From the NCBI RefSeq assembly GCF_003864295.1, contig NZ_BDQK01000017.1, forward strand, positions 372,001 to 436,000: DNA of 64,000 nucleotides, in the 5' to 3' direction. This DNA is from Aphanothece sacrum FPU1. Its GTDB lineage: Bacteria > Cyanobacteriota > Cyanobacteriia > Cyanobacteriales > Microcystaceae. Under the pieces are notes generated by a model, which did no database searches, was not told the origin of the DNA, and worked only from the letters and a program-made list of their open reading frames with translations. A program made the position numbers and the translations under genes. Shown here piece by piece: positions 10,160 through 19,110 of this stretch. Numbering within the stretch: the stretch's first letter is position 1; each line of letters opens with the position of its first letter.

Positions 10160-10410
10160 GTGATCAACGCCTTACAGCATCAAAGGTTGAGACAGTTTAA
10201 TCCAATAATTCTAATTAAAGACTTTAATAGAGTGATCAACGCCTTAGGGCATCAAAGGTTGAGACAGATACAAGGAGACTTAATCTCAAAGTGAATATGA
10301 TTATGTGATCAACGCCTTACGGCATCAAAGGTTGAGACAGACCTCAGTTTCTGCGAATAAACAATCGTAATCGAGTGATCAACGCCTTACGGCATCAAAA
10401 GTTGAGACAG
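10160..10410 (+). CRISPR. CRISPR array, four 36-bp repeats and three spacers
   Basis: Repeats lie at 10160-10195, 10232-10267, 10305-10340 and 10375-10410. All begin GTGATCAACGCCTTA and end GTTGAGACAG. Spacers are 36, 37 and 34 bp. The repeats are not identical: repeat 1 has ACAGC and repeat 2 AGGGC where repeats 3 and 4 have ACGGC, and repeat 4 has CAAAAG for CAAAGG. Inside each consensus repeat is GCC-TTAC-GGC; on the minus strand this becomes a GCC-GTAA-GGC stem with a GNRA-type loop. The array lies just past the 3' end of the cas operon. Confidence 0.95.
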
Positions 10411-10514
10411 AGCGACGGCTGAAAATCTTAATTTATCGATGCCCCTATTCAATATTACAAGCACCTCTGGTCAAATGGCTAGTGCGCTCCCCAAATTGGG
10501 ACATTGACTAAATT

Positions 10515-11213
10515 TTAGGCGTTTGATGGAGGTAAATTAAGCCAAGCGTTCTCAGGAGGGGAATTAGAAAAAAGGGGTGCAAAGACTTGAATTTTTGTAT
10601 TAGTGTTGTCTGCGCGATCAATCCAAGTAGTAAGACGACAAATTCCACGACTAGGAGGAGTATTATCTTTTATAGGACAATACCATTTGGCAAAAGGAAT
10701 ATTTTTGTCAGGGATGACTTTAATTTCATCAAACAAAAAGTTATTATCTCCTGCAAATGCTAGTCCATAGCGAGGTTCATCGAGTTCTCCATTAAGTCCT
10801 TTTATTATGCGATCGCATAATTCTTGACCAGCTTTTACTCCTATAATAAGAGAAAACTCAACTAATACTTCCCGACGAACTGGTGCAATCCAGTATTTAT
10901 TGCCATAAGTTTTTTTTGCTAGTTCTTTCCCTGATGCACCAACGGGATAATTATGAAGTTGTTGGGATAAAATGCTGGTTTCCGAATGGGAATCATTAGG
11001 AATACCAATAGCGATCTCCATTTCAGGCAAATCATCCCGAATCAGCGTAATAGGTTGATCAGTCGCTGTTCTCTGTTCAATTCCTGCTAAATTAAGCAAT
11101 ATCCCATAAACTGCAGAAGGAGAAGGAACAGGTGTAGTTGAGCGGTATGAACCCGACTGAAAAGGACGAAAAGAGGCAAAAGGAGCTTTAAGCAGCAGAA
11201 ACATTCTTAACAC
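10515..11213 (-). CDS. cas5: Cas5 (DevS-like), type I-B/Myxan Cascade
   Basis: 232 residues. The N-terminus FLLLKAPFASFRPFQSGSYRSTTPVPSPSAVYGILLNLAG is typical Cas5: an RRM fold with the glycine/serine-rich pocket that caps the crRNA 5' handle. In type I systems it bridges the large subunit and the Cas7 backbone. The start overlaps the cas7 end by 26 bp, indicating translational coupling. It is the last gene of the cas operon; the array is 104 bp beyond its stop. Confidence 0.9.
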   Translation of the reverse strand: MLRMFLLLKAPFASFRPFQSGSYRSTTPVPSPSAVYGILLNLAGIEQRTATDQPITLIRDDLPEMEIAIGIPNDSHSETSILSQQLHNYPVGASGKELAKKTYGNKYWIAPVRREVLVEFSLIIGVKAGQELCDRIIKGLNGELDEPRYGLAFAGDNNFLFDEIKVIPDKNIPFAKWYCPIKDNTPPSRGICRLTTWIDRADNTNTKIQVFAPLFSNSPPENAWLNLPPSNA

Positions 11214-12141
11214 CTCCTAAAAATTCATCGGCAATAGCATCAAATAATTGATCAGGATTTTTGAATAAGTGAACTCCGGCTTCAGTTAAATTCAACAATT
11301 CATTTTCATCCATTTGACGCACAATTTCACCCCCAATCCAAAATTCATCCCCTGGTAAATCACAGTCGTCGAGATCTCGTTTACCTAAACGATTTAATTC
11401 AGGAAAACTGCCGTCTTCTTCAAATCCATAGGTTTTGTATCCGGCGACTAATTTAGGGGTTAAACGTGCGACAACTGAACGGGGTGCAAATTCATAATAA
11501 GCTCTGGCGTGTCCTCCTGCTACACCATTTAATTGTGCGATCGCTTGTAATAAAGCTCTTATCCATTCGGGTTTTTCTAAACAATCTCGTTGTGATAAAG
11601 CAAAAGGATATTGAAAGGCAGTATGGGTTACTTCTCGATGCAGTAAAGCCGAGGTTGAGGCATTTTTCCAATAAGTTTTTTCGTTATTTTTGGTCTTGGC
11701 ATTGAGAGGAGATTGATGAAAAATGGCATCATACTTATAAGGACTCAAAGCAACAGCTAGATTACACCGAAAAATGCTATCTCTTTTAGGAGATAAGTTG
11801 AGTTCTCTCATTTTTTTGACATCATTAGTTTGTGCAACCATATAGCCAAATAAAAAGTCATCAGCGTACTTTTGGGCATTAGGATATTCTTTGAACTCTA
11901 CTGCTAATTGATCTTCGTCATGTATACGAGTACGATTATTAGGTTGATTAAGTAAAATCAGAGTTTCTCTCAGTGCATTTCGCATAGATTCAGGACTAAT
12001 AACGGCATATTTTTGTCCTTGTTTAATAATCTTTTGTAAAATAGTTCTGTTTTCTTCAGACTCACCTCGATAATTTCCAGTAGGCGCAGGATAAGTAAGA
12101 ACGCATACAAAAAGATTGAGATTAGTTTTAGATTCAGTCAT
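11188..12141 (-). CDS. cas7: Cas7 (Cst2/DevR family)
   Basis: 317 residues. The N-terminal LTYPAPTGNYRGESEENRTILQKI followed by ISPESMRNALRE is the DevR/Cst2 Cas7 signature. This RRM-fold subunit forms the crRNA-binding backbone of Cascade. A Gly/Ala-rich segment (QLNGVAGGHARAYYEFAPRSVVARLTP) in the middle also matches the family. It overlaps cas5 by 26 bp. Upstream, the cas8-cas7 gap contains a CRISPR-repeat relic. In Myxococcus the orthologue is part of the dev operon. Confidence 0.93.
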   Translation of the reverse strand: MTESKTNLNLFVCVLTYPAPTGNYRGESEENRTILQKIIKQGQKYAVISPESMRNALRETLILLNQPNNRTRIHDEDQLAVEFKEYPNAQKYADDFLFGYMVAQTNDVKKMRELNLSPKRDSIFRCNLAVALSPYKYDAIFHQSPLNAKTKNNEKTYWKNASTSALLHREVTHTAFQYPFALSQRDCLEKPEWIRALLQAIAQLNGVAGGHARAYYEFAPRSVVARLTPKLVAGYKTYGFEEDGSFPELNRLGKRDLDDCDLPGDEFWIGGEIVRQMDENELLNLTEAGVHLFKNPDQLFDAIADEFLGGVKNVSAA

Positions 12142-12186
12142 GGTTGATTATTTGCTGTTAATGTAAGAGATAATGAGGCCAAATAA

Positions 12187-12215
12187 GTGGCCAACGCCTA
12201 ATGGCATCAAAGGGA
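12187..12215 (+). repeat. CRISPR-repeat relic in the cas8-cas7 gap
   Basis: The first 27 bases match the array repeat at 23 positions: GTGgcCAACGCCTaAtGGCATC followed by AAAGG. It is in the same orientation as the array, so the cas mRNA carries its reverse complement with an ATGCC/GGCGT-type stem. It lies 46 bp upstream of the cas7 ATG. No second repeat is visible next to it. Confidence 0.75.
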
Positions 12216-12223
12216 AAGGAAAA

Positions 12224-13909
12224 TTAAGCTGCTTGATTGTTAGCATCTTTAGACTCGTCTTTCTTACTAGAGGAGAACTGACTAGAAAGAGCTAATAAAG
12301 TTAAGACCCGAATTTCATCAGTTTTATTAAATAAATCTTCAGCAAATTGAGAAAATTCATCTTTTTTTACAAAAGGATAAAGGGTACTAACAAAGTATTC
12401 AATAAAAGCTTGAGATTCACTCCGAGAACGAACAGCTAAAAAAGCTTCATTAGCTATTTTAGTTTTTTTCTCATTATATTCTTTCTGTTTTTGAGGATTC
12501 CCTTGACATTTATCCCAAGTTAGATCATATTTTGAATCTAGTTTACTTAACACATACTTCTGGCAAACCTGATAGACAATCTCAGCATATTGACGAATTT
12601 TAGTGCTTTGGTTGTTCATTTGATTTTTTCCTTGATTTTTTAAGATTTCAATGTTGAATAATTGACGAGCATCATGACTAAAATAGGGATCTTCTAGCCA
12701 TTTGCGAGGAATACGACTTAAGAGGGCATCAAAGCCAGTCCAAAGGGGAACTTCTGTTGATTCATCATCGGGAGTATTAGGTAAGGCTTGAAGACTTAAT
12801 AAATTGAGTAATCGTTGTTTGCGAAACCAAGGACACCAGTAGTTATCCTTAATTTGAGCATAGCGATCTGTCATAGTTGAAATAGGTTCAACATAGTTAA
12901 TCGATTGAAACTTAATACTATTACCAGATTTTTCAGCATGAATAATTTCAGCACCTAAAATAGACTTTCTGAGGCTTTGCTCGTCAAATCGGCGAGCAAT
13001 TCTATCTTGCAAAATAAAGAAGTCTAAAGCTCCTTCTTCAGCTAAATCAATCAGTGCTTCACGAGGAAGATAGCCTATTTTAGTATGATCTCTCGCTTTT
13101 AAAACTTTAGGAAAAGAACAACAAAAACTTTTTAAGTTAGCTACATCAGGGATAACAATAGCATAGCTATTAAATTCACGATTACCATCTTTGTTAATAC
13201 TAGAAGGTCGATAAATTTGGAAAATAAAAGGAGCAAAGTGCAAGAGAAATTGATAACGAATAATATCTTTAGTGGGGATATTTTCTGCCGTTGTTGCCAT
13301 TGCTCCTAAATAATAATTTCCTGATTGCCCTGTTGCCTTATCTGGTTGACTCAAATCCTTCCAAAGTTTTTCGGCATCTTGAGTGTAAACTTGGCCATCA
13401 CATCTGTTATTAAAAGGATTACGAGTAGCAGGAACTCCTCGTACAATATTCCAGAGCATATCTCGCCAGAGTTTGATCCATATCCGTTTATTGATATCTT
13501 CATCTGACTCATCCCAATCGGGTAAAAATGCACCTTGAGGAACAACAACTGTATAACGATATTCTTTAACAAGTTTGACTTTTCCCTTATTATCTTTTTT
13601 TTCTACTTCTCGAATTTCATCTTCGCTGTATTTTTTCTTTTTATCTTTTGTCGTTGTCCATCTTTCCTCGTTAAATGCTCCATAAGTAAAATCTAATAAA
13701 GCTTTCAGTCCTTCCAAATTCATCCTTAACGTGGCTTCATACTCATCAAGATGACTTAACTTAATAATGGCATTTTCCCTTTCTTCAAACCAAGGTTGGT
13801 TAGGTAAGTTTTGAACCATTAAAACTAACCCTGCTAATCCGGCTCGATGTTGAGAAGAAGGTAGTTCAGCTAACTGATAAGATAGTTCGATTATTTTTTG
13901 ATTTTTCAT
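12224..13909 (-). CDS. cas8: Cas8 large subunit (Cmx8/DevT-like)
   Basis: 561 residues. The opening (LPSSQHRAGLAGLVLMVQNLP) and the position between cas6 and cas7-cas5 fit the Cmx8/DevT large subunit of Myxan-type I-B systems. Cas8 recognises the PAM and recruits Cas3. No nuclease motif is visible. Assignment rests on operon position plus N-terminal resemblance, since Cas8 families diverge fast. The ATG overlaps the stop of the preceding small frame as ATGA, so cas8 was evidently translated after a gene that once lay upstream. Confidence 0.8.
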   Translation of the reverse strand: MKNQKIIELSYQLAELPSSQHRAGLAGLVLMVQNLPNQPWFEERENAIIKLSHLDEYEATLRMNLEGLKALLDFTYGAFNEERWTTTKDKKKKYSEDEIREVEKKDNKGKVKLVKEYRYTVVVPQGAFLPDWDESDEDINKRIWIKLWRDMLWNIVRGVPATRNPFNNRCDGQVYTQDAEKLWKDLSQPDKATGQSGNYYLGAMATTAENIPTKDIIRYQFLLHFAPFIFQIYRPSSINKDGNREFNSYAIVIPDVANLKSFCCSFPKVLKARDHTKIGYLPREALIDLAEEGALDFFILQDRIARRFDEQSLRKSILGAEIIHAEKSGNSIKFQSINYVEPISTMTDRYAQIKDNYWCPWFRKQRLLNLLSLQALPNTPDDESTEVPLWTGFDALLSRIPRKWLEDPYFSHDARQLFNIEILKNQGKNQMNNQSTKIRQYAEIVYQVCQKYVLSKLDSKYDLTWDKCQGNPQKQKEYNEKKTKIANEAFLAVRSRSESQAFIEYFVSTLYPFVKKDEFSQFAEDLFNKTDEIRVLTLLALSSQFSSSKKDESKDANNQAA

Positions 13910-14094
13910 TGTCCAAACCCTCGTTTTTCACAATAAAGTTGACTGGATGCGATCGCCTCCAACTGAGCTAAGTTTTTAGGAATAGGCAAAATATATCCTT
14001 CAGCATCAGGATTTTTAGCTTCTCTCAACTCTAAAAACTTTTTAATATCAGTATCTAAAACAGCATTAACTGAGTAATCATTGGAAAGCCTCAA
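13906..14094 (-). pseudogene. Small frame between cas6 and cas8, probable 3' remnant of a lost gene
   Basis: 62 codons from a TTG, ending in an ATGA overlap with cas8. The frame extends upstream only a few codons before a stop. A different frame just upstream (about 14098-14163) encodes another helical stretch that ends near the point where this one begins, as if one protein had been frameshifted. The peptide (ending LYCEKRGFGQ) is not recognised. Related operons normally carry cas3 at this position, and the tight overlap with cas8 fits the tail of a deleted gene. Calling it cas3 is inference. Confidence 0.45.
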
Positions 14095-14163
14095 TTGCTT
14101 TAGCAGTTGCTATTTCTTGATCGCCTGAATTTATTATATATCGTTTTCGGTTTTCTGCTTCCC

Positions 14164-14799
14164 TCACTGATGACTTTTAATAACAGGAATATTGGGATAA
14201 AATACGCCGCATCCAAGGCGACGTTTTCCCCCTAAACCATTAATTTGTAGCTTGATAGAATCCTCTTCACTTAAATTAGAAACCACAACACTAAACCCGA
14301 TAATGGTATAACTTCGATTGGGTTTATTAATTTTTAGAGTTAAACGCTTGGGTTCTCCTTCTTCATTCGCTGGAATCCCAATATTAGCCTCAATTTCTAA
14401 TGCTTGTAATTGTCGATAAGCAGCTTCTAAAAAAGTAGCTGGTTCGGTATAGCCTTTAATTGTAACTAACCTTGCTTTTAATGATTCAATTCCTTTTATG
14501 GTTTGTAATTCAGGATTACCGAGTTTTATTTGATATTCACCAATGCTTAAAGTTTGTCCTGCTAGTGGATAAACTAAGGCAATCGCTTCTACTGGTAATC
14601 TTAAATAAAGCCGTGAACGGGGAGTTAAAGATATTTTTCCTTCTTTATCAGGAATACCAGAAATTGTATTAATGGCTAATCCTTCAAGATGATGTATTTG
14701 AGGAATTTTTTGTGAGAGACTTCCTAACAATCGATGATTATGGTCTGCATAAAGTGTGTTTCCCTTGACTGGAAAGACAAGGTTTATGATGTTGTTCAT
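14164..14799 (-). CDS. cas6: Cas6 (Cmx6 type) crRNA endonuclease
   Basis: From ATG 14799 the protein has about 211 residues: MNNIINLVFPVKGNTLYADHNHRL matches the Cmx6 N-terminus. A TTG-started frame reaches back to 14889, but that extension has no family support and would contain the repeat relic. The glycine-rich C-terminal loop (INGLGGKRRLGCGVF) is the Cas6 RNA-binding signature; the His of ADHNH may be catalytic. Cas6 cuts the repeat RNA to make crRNA. It is first of the effector genes and follows the WYL gene. Confidence 0.88.
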   Translation of the reverse strand: MNNIINLVFPVKGNTLYADHNHRLLGSLSQKIPQIHHLEGLAINTISGIPDKEGKISLTPRSRLYLRLPVEAIALVYPLAGQTLSIGEYQIKLGNPELQTIKGIESLKARLVTIKGYTEPATFLEAAYRQLQALEIEANIGIPANEEGEPKRLTLKINKPNRSYTIIGFSVVVSNLSEEDSIKLQINGLGGKRRLGCGVFYPNIPVIKSHQ

Positions 14800-14828
14800 G
14801 AAAATTCCTATTGAAGTAAATATTTTTC

Positions 14829-14855
14829 GCCTTACGGTATCAAAGGTTGAGGTGT
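14829..14855 (+). repeat. CRISPR-repeat relic upstream of cas6
   Basis: CGCCTTACGGtATCAAAG followed by GTTGAG matches the array repeat at 23 of 24 positions; then the sequence diverges. It sits 30-56 bp upstream of the cas6 ATG, in the 5' leader of the cas transcript, antisense to it. Such near-identity in 24 bp is very unlikely to be chance. Confidence 0.85.
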
Positions 14856-14932
14856 TTGTGTAATTGGTATTGAGGAGACTGTCTGACAAGGAAGGTAAAA
14901 CCTACGCGTGCTTTAACATTCTGCTAAATTCC

Positions 14933-15520
14933 TCATAAATTGTAATGTTGACTCAATCTCTCAACTTCTGCTTGAAAGATTTTTTCTAAGTAGGTATCTG
15001 CCTTAAAATTAGGGTCACGTTTAAAAGTTTTATTAAGGATTTTTATTTGTTGAATACGGTCAATGCGAAACCAACGTATGGACTGTCTTTTATGACAAAA
15101 ACCAATGATATAAGGATTAGTCGCACGATAAACATGGACTAAATAAGGTTCGACAACTCGTTCAGAATATTGATTACGAGTTGCAGCATAATAATGAATC
15201 CAAATACGTTTAGAAGTACGACAGGTTTCTAACAACTTCTGCCATATTTCAGGGTCAAGGTTAAGTTCAGCCCCCCAACGAAAGACAATCCTTTCATCCG
15301 CTAACTGTTGAAGATCAATCCATCCATCTTTCTTGTTATATTCCAAAGGAGCCATCAAGCGATCTTGCAGAAAATGTAAATCATCTCGAATCGTTCTTTG
15401 TGTTACTTCTAATTGTTCGGCTAACATCGGTTGTGAGATACGCCCATGATTCCGAAGTAACCGATCCATTTGTAGCAGTCGTTCAAGACGACGCGGCGAT
15501 AAGGCAGTAGTTTGCCCCAT
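14933..15520 (-). CDS. WYL-domain transcriptional regulator of the cas operon
   Basis: 195 residues. Residues about 8-55 form a DeoR-type helix-turn-helix (RLLRNHGRISQPMLAEQLEVTQRTIRDDLHFLQ). Residues about 90-180 form a WYL-like domain (RIWIHYYAATRN..SERVVEPYLVHVYRATNPYIIGFCHKRQSIRWFRIDRI). WYL regulators often sit beside CRISPR-cas operons and can bind nucleic acid ligands. It is shorter than the usual ~320 residues: the linker between HTH and WYL is reduced. The stop is 134 bp upstream of the cas6 ATG on the same strand. ATG 15520 is used. Confidence 0.88.
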   Translation of the reverse strand: MGQTTALSPRRLERLLQMDRLLRNHGRISQPMLAEQLEVTQRTIRDDLHFLQDRLMAPLEYNKKDGWIDLQQLADERIVFRWGAELNLDPEIWQKLLETCRTSKRIWIHYYAATRNQYSERVVEPYLVHVYRATNPYIIGFCHKRQSIRWFRIDRIQQIKILNKTFKRDPNFKADTYLEKIFQAEVERLSQHYNL

Positions 15521-15713
15521 TGGAACCCCTCTAAAACCCTTGTTAAATCAATCTTAAGCAACTAATCCGGCAAAAAAACGTCTGCCTTCTAAATTTAGTC
15601 TTCCCACTTGGTACATTTTTCTATCATCTTTGACAAAAAAGTTTTCTTGTGCAGCCTGACCATCTTTTGGCAGGAGTCAAAGAAGACAAGTTATCATCAA
15701 ATAAGTTAAATTG
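15521..15713. other. Intergenic stretch with a short coding relic
   Basis: Within this gap a minus-strand frame of about 36 codons (15554-15661) encodes a peptide ending RLNLEGRRFFAGLVA before a TAA. It has no start and looks like the 3' tail of a gene whose body was lost. I do not recognise it. Nothing else is seen before the element at 15714. Confidence 0.3.
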
Positions 15714-15872
15714 GGTTCTATCGGACTTACTATGCTAAATTAATAATTAATGACAGACCTTATGTCTTATCCTATAAAGACTAAATTCGCCTGCGCGGAC
15801 TAACTTCTAGGTTGCGTAGGCAACCTTTGTTTGTATAGCTTAACTATGAACGAGTTAAGGTTTGACATTAGA
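15714..15872 (+). mobile_element. Copy B of the multi-hairpin element (right end missing)
   Basis: Begins GGTTCTATCGGACTTACTAT, then AGACcttatGTCT, a decayed GTCC hairpin, GGTTGCgtagGCAACC and TTAACtatgaacgaGTTAA. It lacks the right terminal repeat. See 41240-41429. Confidence 0.75.
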
Positions 15873-16005
15873 CCCAAGCAGCAAAAATAGCCAGCCCAAA
15901 GAATCGCCAAGGAACAGCAACATTATTAAATCCTTGGATTACTTGATTCCACTTTGTTGCCTGCGGTGCTGTCGCTTGCAGCTTCGCCTCGCGATAACAT
16001 AACAT
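15868..16005 (-). CDS. Candidate 45-residue membrane peptide, or relic
   Basis: ATG at 16005, just 4 bp past the mutS stop, opens a 45-codon frame whose last 20 residues (NNVAVPWRFFGLAIFAAWV) look like one membrane helix. The stop coincides with the truncated edge of copy B. The N-terminal part lies in a sequence that looks repetitive (GCGAGGCGAAGCTGCAAGCG). It could be the tail of a disrupted membrane-protein gene. No family is recognised. Confidence 0.2.
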   Translation of the reverse strand: MLCYREAKLQATAPQATKWNQVIQGFNNVAVPWRFFGLAIFAAWV

Positions 16006-16008
16006 AGT

Positions 16009-18663
16009 TTAATTATCTCCAAAAATATCTAACTGTTCTATTAATTCTCCTTTTGTTTTTGTGTCCTTGACAGGATTAACTTTTTTGATACCTTTTCGTA
16101 ATCCTAACGCAATTTTACTATGTTTTTCAATCTGATTCATCACTTGTTTAGCGCGAGTAATTACCGAGGGTGGTAAACCTGCTAATCTTCCTGCTTCGAT
16201 GCCATAAGATTTATCTGCACCTCCGGGACGAACTTGATGTAAGAAAATAATTTCATGAGCTAATTCTTGTACCGTGACTTGATAATTAGCCACATTAGAA
16301 AGAATAGACGCAAGTTCATTTAATTCATGGTAATGAGTAGCAAAAATCGTTCTTCCTTGGATTTCTGTGGCTAAATATTCTGCCACGGCCCAAGCAATAG
16401 AAAGTCCGTCAAATGTGGCGGTTCCTCTGCCAATTTCATCCAGTAAGATTAATGATTTATTGGTGCCATGATTGAGAATATTAGCTGTCTCATTCATTTC
16501 TACCATAAAAGTTGATTGTCCGGTAGCTAAATCATCCACTGCACCTACACGAGTAAAAATGCGATCGCTAATGCCTAATTTAGCGGAGGTTGCCGGAATA
16601 AAACTGCCTGTTTGTGCCATTAATTGGATTAGTCCCACTTGTCTCAAATAACAGCTTTTTCCACTAGCATTTGGCCCTGTTAAAATAATTAAATCCGGTG
16701 TATCTTCAGTTTTAGAATTACCGAGACGAGTTGAGTTAGGAACAAATAATCCGACGGCTAAAGATTGTTCGACAACAGGATGTCTACCTTCAATGATTTC
16801 GATTTGTCTTCCTTCCATAATTTGAGGACGACAATACCCTTGAAAAACTGCTACTTCTGCTAATCCTCCTAAGACATCAATAGCAGCAACTGCTTTGGCA
16901 ATATGGCGAATTTGTTGACCTTTTTGAGCGACTTCTAAACGTAATTCTACAAAAATTTCGTATTCTAATTTATTAAGGTCATCTTCGGCAGTTAAAATAC
17001 GATTTTCTCGTTCTTTTAATTCAGATGTAATGTAACGTTCTTCGTTAGTTAAGGTTTGTTTACGGACGTAATTATCAGGGGCTTGTTCTGCTTTACTGCG
17101 AGGTAAACTTATATAATAACCAAAGGTTTTATTATAGCCAACTTTAAGATTAGACACTCCCGTTCTCTGTCTTTCTGTTATTTCTAAATTAGCTAACCAT
17201 TGATGATCATCTTTGAGACGATGACGCATCATATCTAAGTCGGAATTAATACCATCTCGAATGACTCCCCCATCTTTTAAATGTAAGGGAGGAGTTTCTA
17301 CTAAATGGTTAACAACGTGCTTACCTAACTGTTCTAATTCAGGGGGAATAGTTTGTAATGCTTTTAAATAGGGAGAAGTTCCTAATCTGGCTAATTGTGA
17401 TAATTCAGTTAACTTAACTAAGGACTCAGCTAAAGATAATAAATCCCTGGCATTAGCTGTTCCTGCCCCTACTCTCCCCGTAATTCTTTCTAAGTCATAA
17501 ATATGTCGGAGTAGTTGACGTAAATCTTGTCGTAAAGAAGGATTATCATTTAACTCTTGAATGGTATCTTGTCGGGCAATAATTCCTTTAATACTAAGCA
17601 AAGGTTCTAACAACCAACGACGTAATGCTCGTCCTCCCATGGGTGTACAAGTTCTATCTAATGCCCATAATAAAGAACCATGAAAACTGCCATCTCTTAT
17701 AGTTTGAGTAATTTCTAAATTACGTCTAGTTTGATGGTCTAAAATAAGGAAGTCAACTTGATTATAAGTTCGTAAAGCTTGTAAGGGAACTTGATGAGCT
17801 TTTTGGGTATCTTCCAAGTATTCTAATAATCCTCCAGCAGCACGTATAGCTAGGGGTAAATGTTCACATCCCATCCCTTCTAAAGAACGAACTCCAAAGG
17901 TAATTAAAAGTCTCGGTTTGGCTTCATTTAAAGTAAAAGAAGTTTGCGATCGCAAGGAATAACAAAAACAGTCGGGTAAGTTATTGTTCAAATAGTCTGA
18001 TTTTTCCCCAGGACGGAGTAAACTATTAATATCAGGGGCATTAGTAGGAATTAAAATTTCTGAAGGTTGTAAGCGTAGTAATTCTAAATTTAGATTCGAT
18101 AATTCTTGAGATTGAGTAGTGAAAAACTCTCCGGTAGAAATGTCAGCATAAGCTAAACCCCAATGTTCTCCAGCTATAACAATTGCCGCTAAAAAGTTAT
18201 TACGTTTTGCTGTTAACATACCCTCATCTGTTAGGGTTCCTGGAGTTAAAAGTTTAGTGATTTTTCGTTCTACCATTCGCCCTTCAGCAGCAGCTTGAGC
18301 AGAATCTTCTACTTGATCACAAATAGCCAGGGCATAACCTTTTTCTACTAATAAACGACTGTAACGATCTAAGGCATGATGAGGAACCCCTGTCATAGCA
18401 ACTCGTCCAATTTCTTTACCTCCTTCTTTACTGGTTAAAGCTATTTCTAATTCCTGAGAAATGGTGACAGCATCCTGAAAAAAACATTCAAAAAAATCTC
18501 CCACCCGATACATTAATAAAGCATTGGGATATTGTTTTTTTACCGTCACATAATGTTGATTCATTGGTGTGAGTTTATCAAAATCAAGGTGACGATAATC
18601 TGTATGAGGAGATTTACTGGTGGCAATGTTTGAGGTGGGATTTGATTCTGAATAATTAGTCAT
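16009..18663 (-). CDS. mutS: DNA mismatch repair protein MutS
   Basis: 884 residues, full length. The N-terminal mismatch-recognition motif is present ([10 protein letters not shown], with the Phe-x-Glu that stacks on the mispair). The connector and lever domains follow, then the ATPase with Walker [10 protein letters not shown] near 650, LDEIGRGT Walker B and the ATHYHEL motif. It recognises mismatches and recruits repair. MutS1 in cyanobacteria is usually solitary, as here. ATG 18663 gives a usual N-terminal tail. Confidence 0.97.
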   Translation of the reverse strand: MTNYSESNPTSNIATSKSPHTDYRHLDFDKLTPMNQHYVTVKKQYPNALLMYRVGDFFECFFQDAVTISQELEIALTSKEGGKEIGRVAMTGVPHHALDRYSRLLVEKGYALAICDQVEDSAQAAAEGRMVERKITKLLTPGTLTDEGMLTAKRNNFLAAIVIAGEHWGLAYADISTGEFFTTQSQELSNLNLELLRLQPSEILIPTNAPDINSLLRPGEKSDYLNNNLPDCFCYSLRSQTSFTLNEAKPRLLITFGVRSLEGMGCEHLPLAIRAAGGLLEYLEDTQKAHQVPLQALRTYNQVDFLILDHQTRRNLEITQTIRDGSFHGSLLWALDRTCTPMGGRALRRWLLEPLLSIKGIIARQDTIQELNDNPSLRQDLRQLLRHIYDLERITGRVGAGTANARDLLSLAESLVKLTELSQLARLGTSPYLKALQTIPPELEQLGKHVVNHLVETPPLHLKDGGVIRDGINSDLDMMRHRLKDDHQWLANLEITERQRTGVSNLKVGYNKTFGYYISLPRSKAEQAPDNYVRKQTLTNEERYITSELKERENRILTAEDDLNKLEYEIFVELRLEVAQKGQQIRHIAKAVAAIDVLGGLAEVAVFQGYCRPQIMEGRQIEIIEGRHPVVEQSLAVGLFVPNSTRLGNSKTEDTPDLIILTGPNASGKSCYLRQVGLIQLMAQTGSFIPATSAKLGISDRIFTRVGAVDDLATGQSTFMVEMNETANILNHGTNKSLILLDEIGRGTATFDGLSIAWAVAEYLATEIQGRTIFATHYHELNELASILSNVANYQVTVQELAHEIIFLHQVRPGGADKSYGIEAGRLAGLPPSVITRAKQVMNQIEKHSKIALGLRKGIKKVNPVKDTKTKGELIEQLDIFGDN

Positions 18664-18704
18664 TGATCATCGTATCTGAAAACGCTATATATTAAGTATA
18701 TTAT

Positions 18705-18801
18705 GATTCTACTGGACTTACTATGCTAAATTAATAATGAATAAAAAGCTAAAGCCTTATCCTATAGAAACAAAGTCCGACGAACGCGGACTAAATTATA
18801 G
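18705..18801 (+). mobile_element. Copy C of the multi-hairpin element (truncated)
   Basis: Left terminus TTCTACTGGACTTACTATG, AGCTaaAGCCTT, then the GTCCGacgaacgCGGAC hairpin; the sequence then diverges and the right half is missing. The rest of the 18664-19061 gap shows no gene. Confidence 0.65.
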
Positions 18802-19061
18802 ATACAGTATTAAATATTATGATTTTTTCAGGTACGTTATTAAATGGTTGTTTAGATTTCTGGTAATATTTTAGGGACGGCCTGCGATCTCTAAAAAGGA
18901 AAGCAAACTCAAGTTTTTATCAATGAGTTTTCGTCTAAAGTTTCACTCTTAACCTTTGTTTGGCCTTTGCTCTTAGATCCCTTTCCAAAAGCCAAGAAAC
19001 ATTGTGTTAGTCACAATGCCTTACGAATAAAGATGTCTGTCAAGAAAGAACTGGGTGTCTG

Positions 19062-19094
19062 ATTAGTAGCATTTTACGGGCCAATGCTACTAAT
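19062..19094. terminator. Perfect 12-bp inverted repeat after rpoC1
   Basis: ATTAGTAGCATT ... AATGCTACTAAT with a 9-base loop, 17 bp past the rpoC1 stop. The T run lies on the + strand side, so it is not a textbook terminator for rpoC1, but its place right after the gene supports 3'-end formation or RNA protection. Confidence 0.5.
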
Positions 19095-19110
19095 TTTTGC
19101 CACTGGATGG

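Noticed and set aside
10160-10410. Type III or I-D CRISPR
   Set aside because: No cas10 or csc genes; the Cas7 DevR, Cmx6-type Cas6 and Cas5 signatures fit the I-B/Myxan group.
13351-13572. 73-codon minus frame inside cas8
   Set aside because: It overlaps cas8 in another frame, has no start context or domain.
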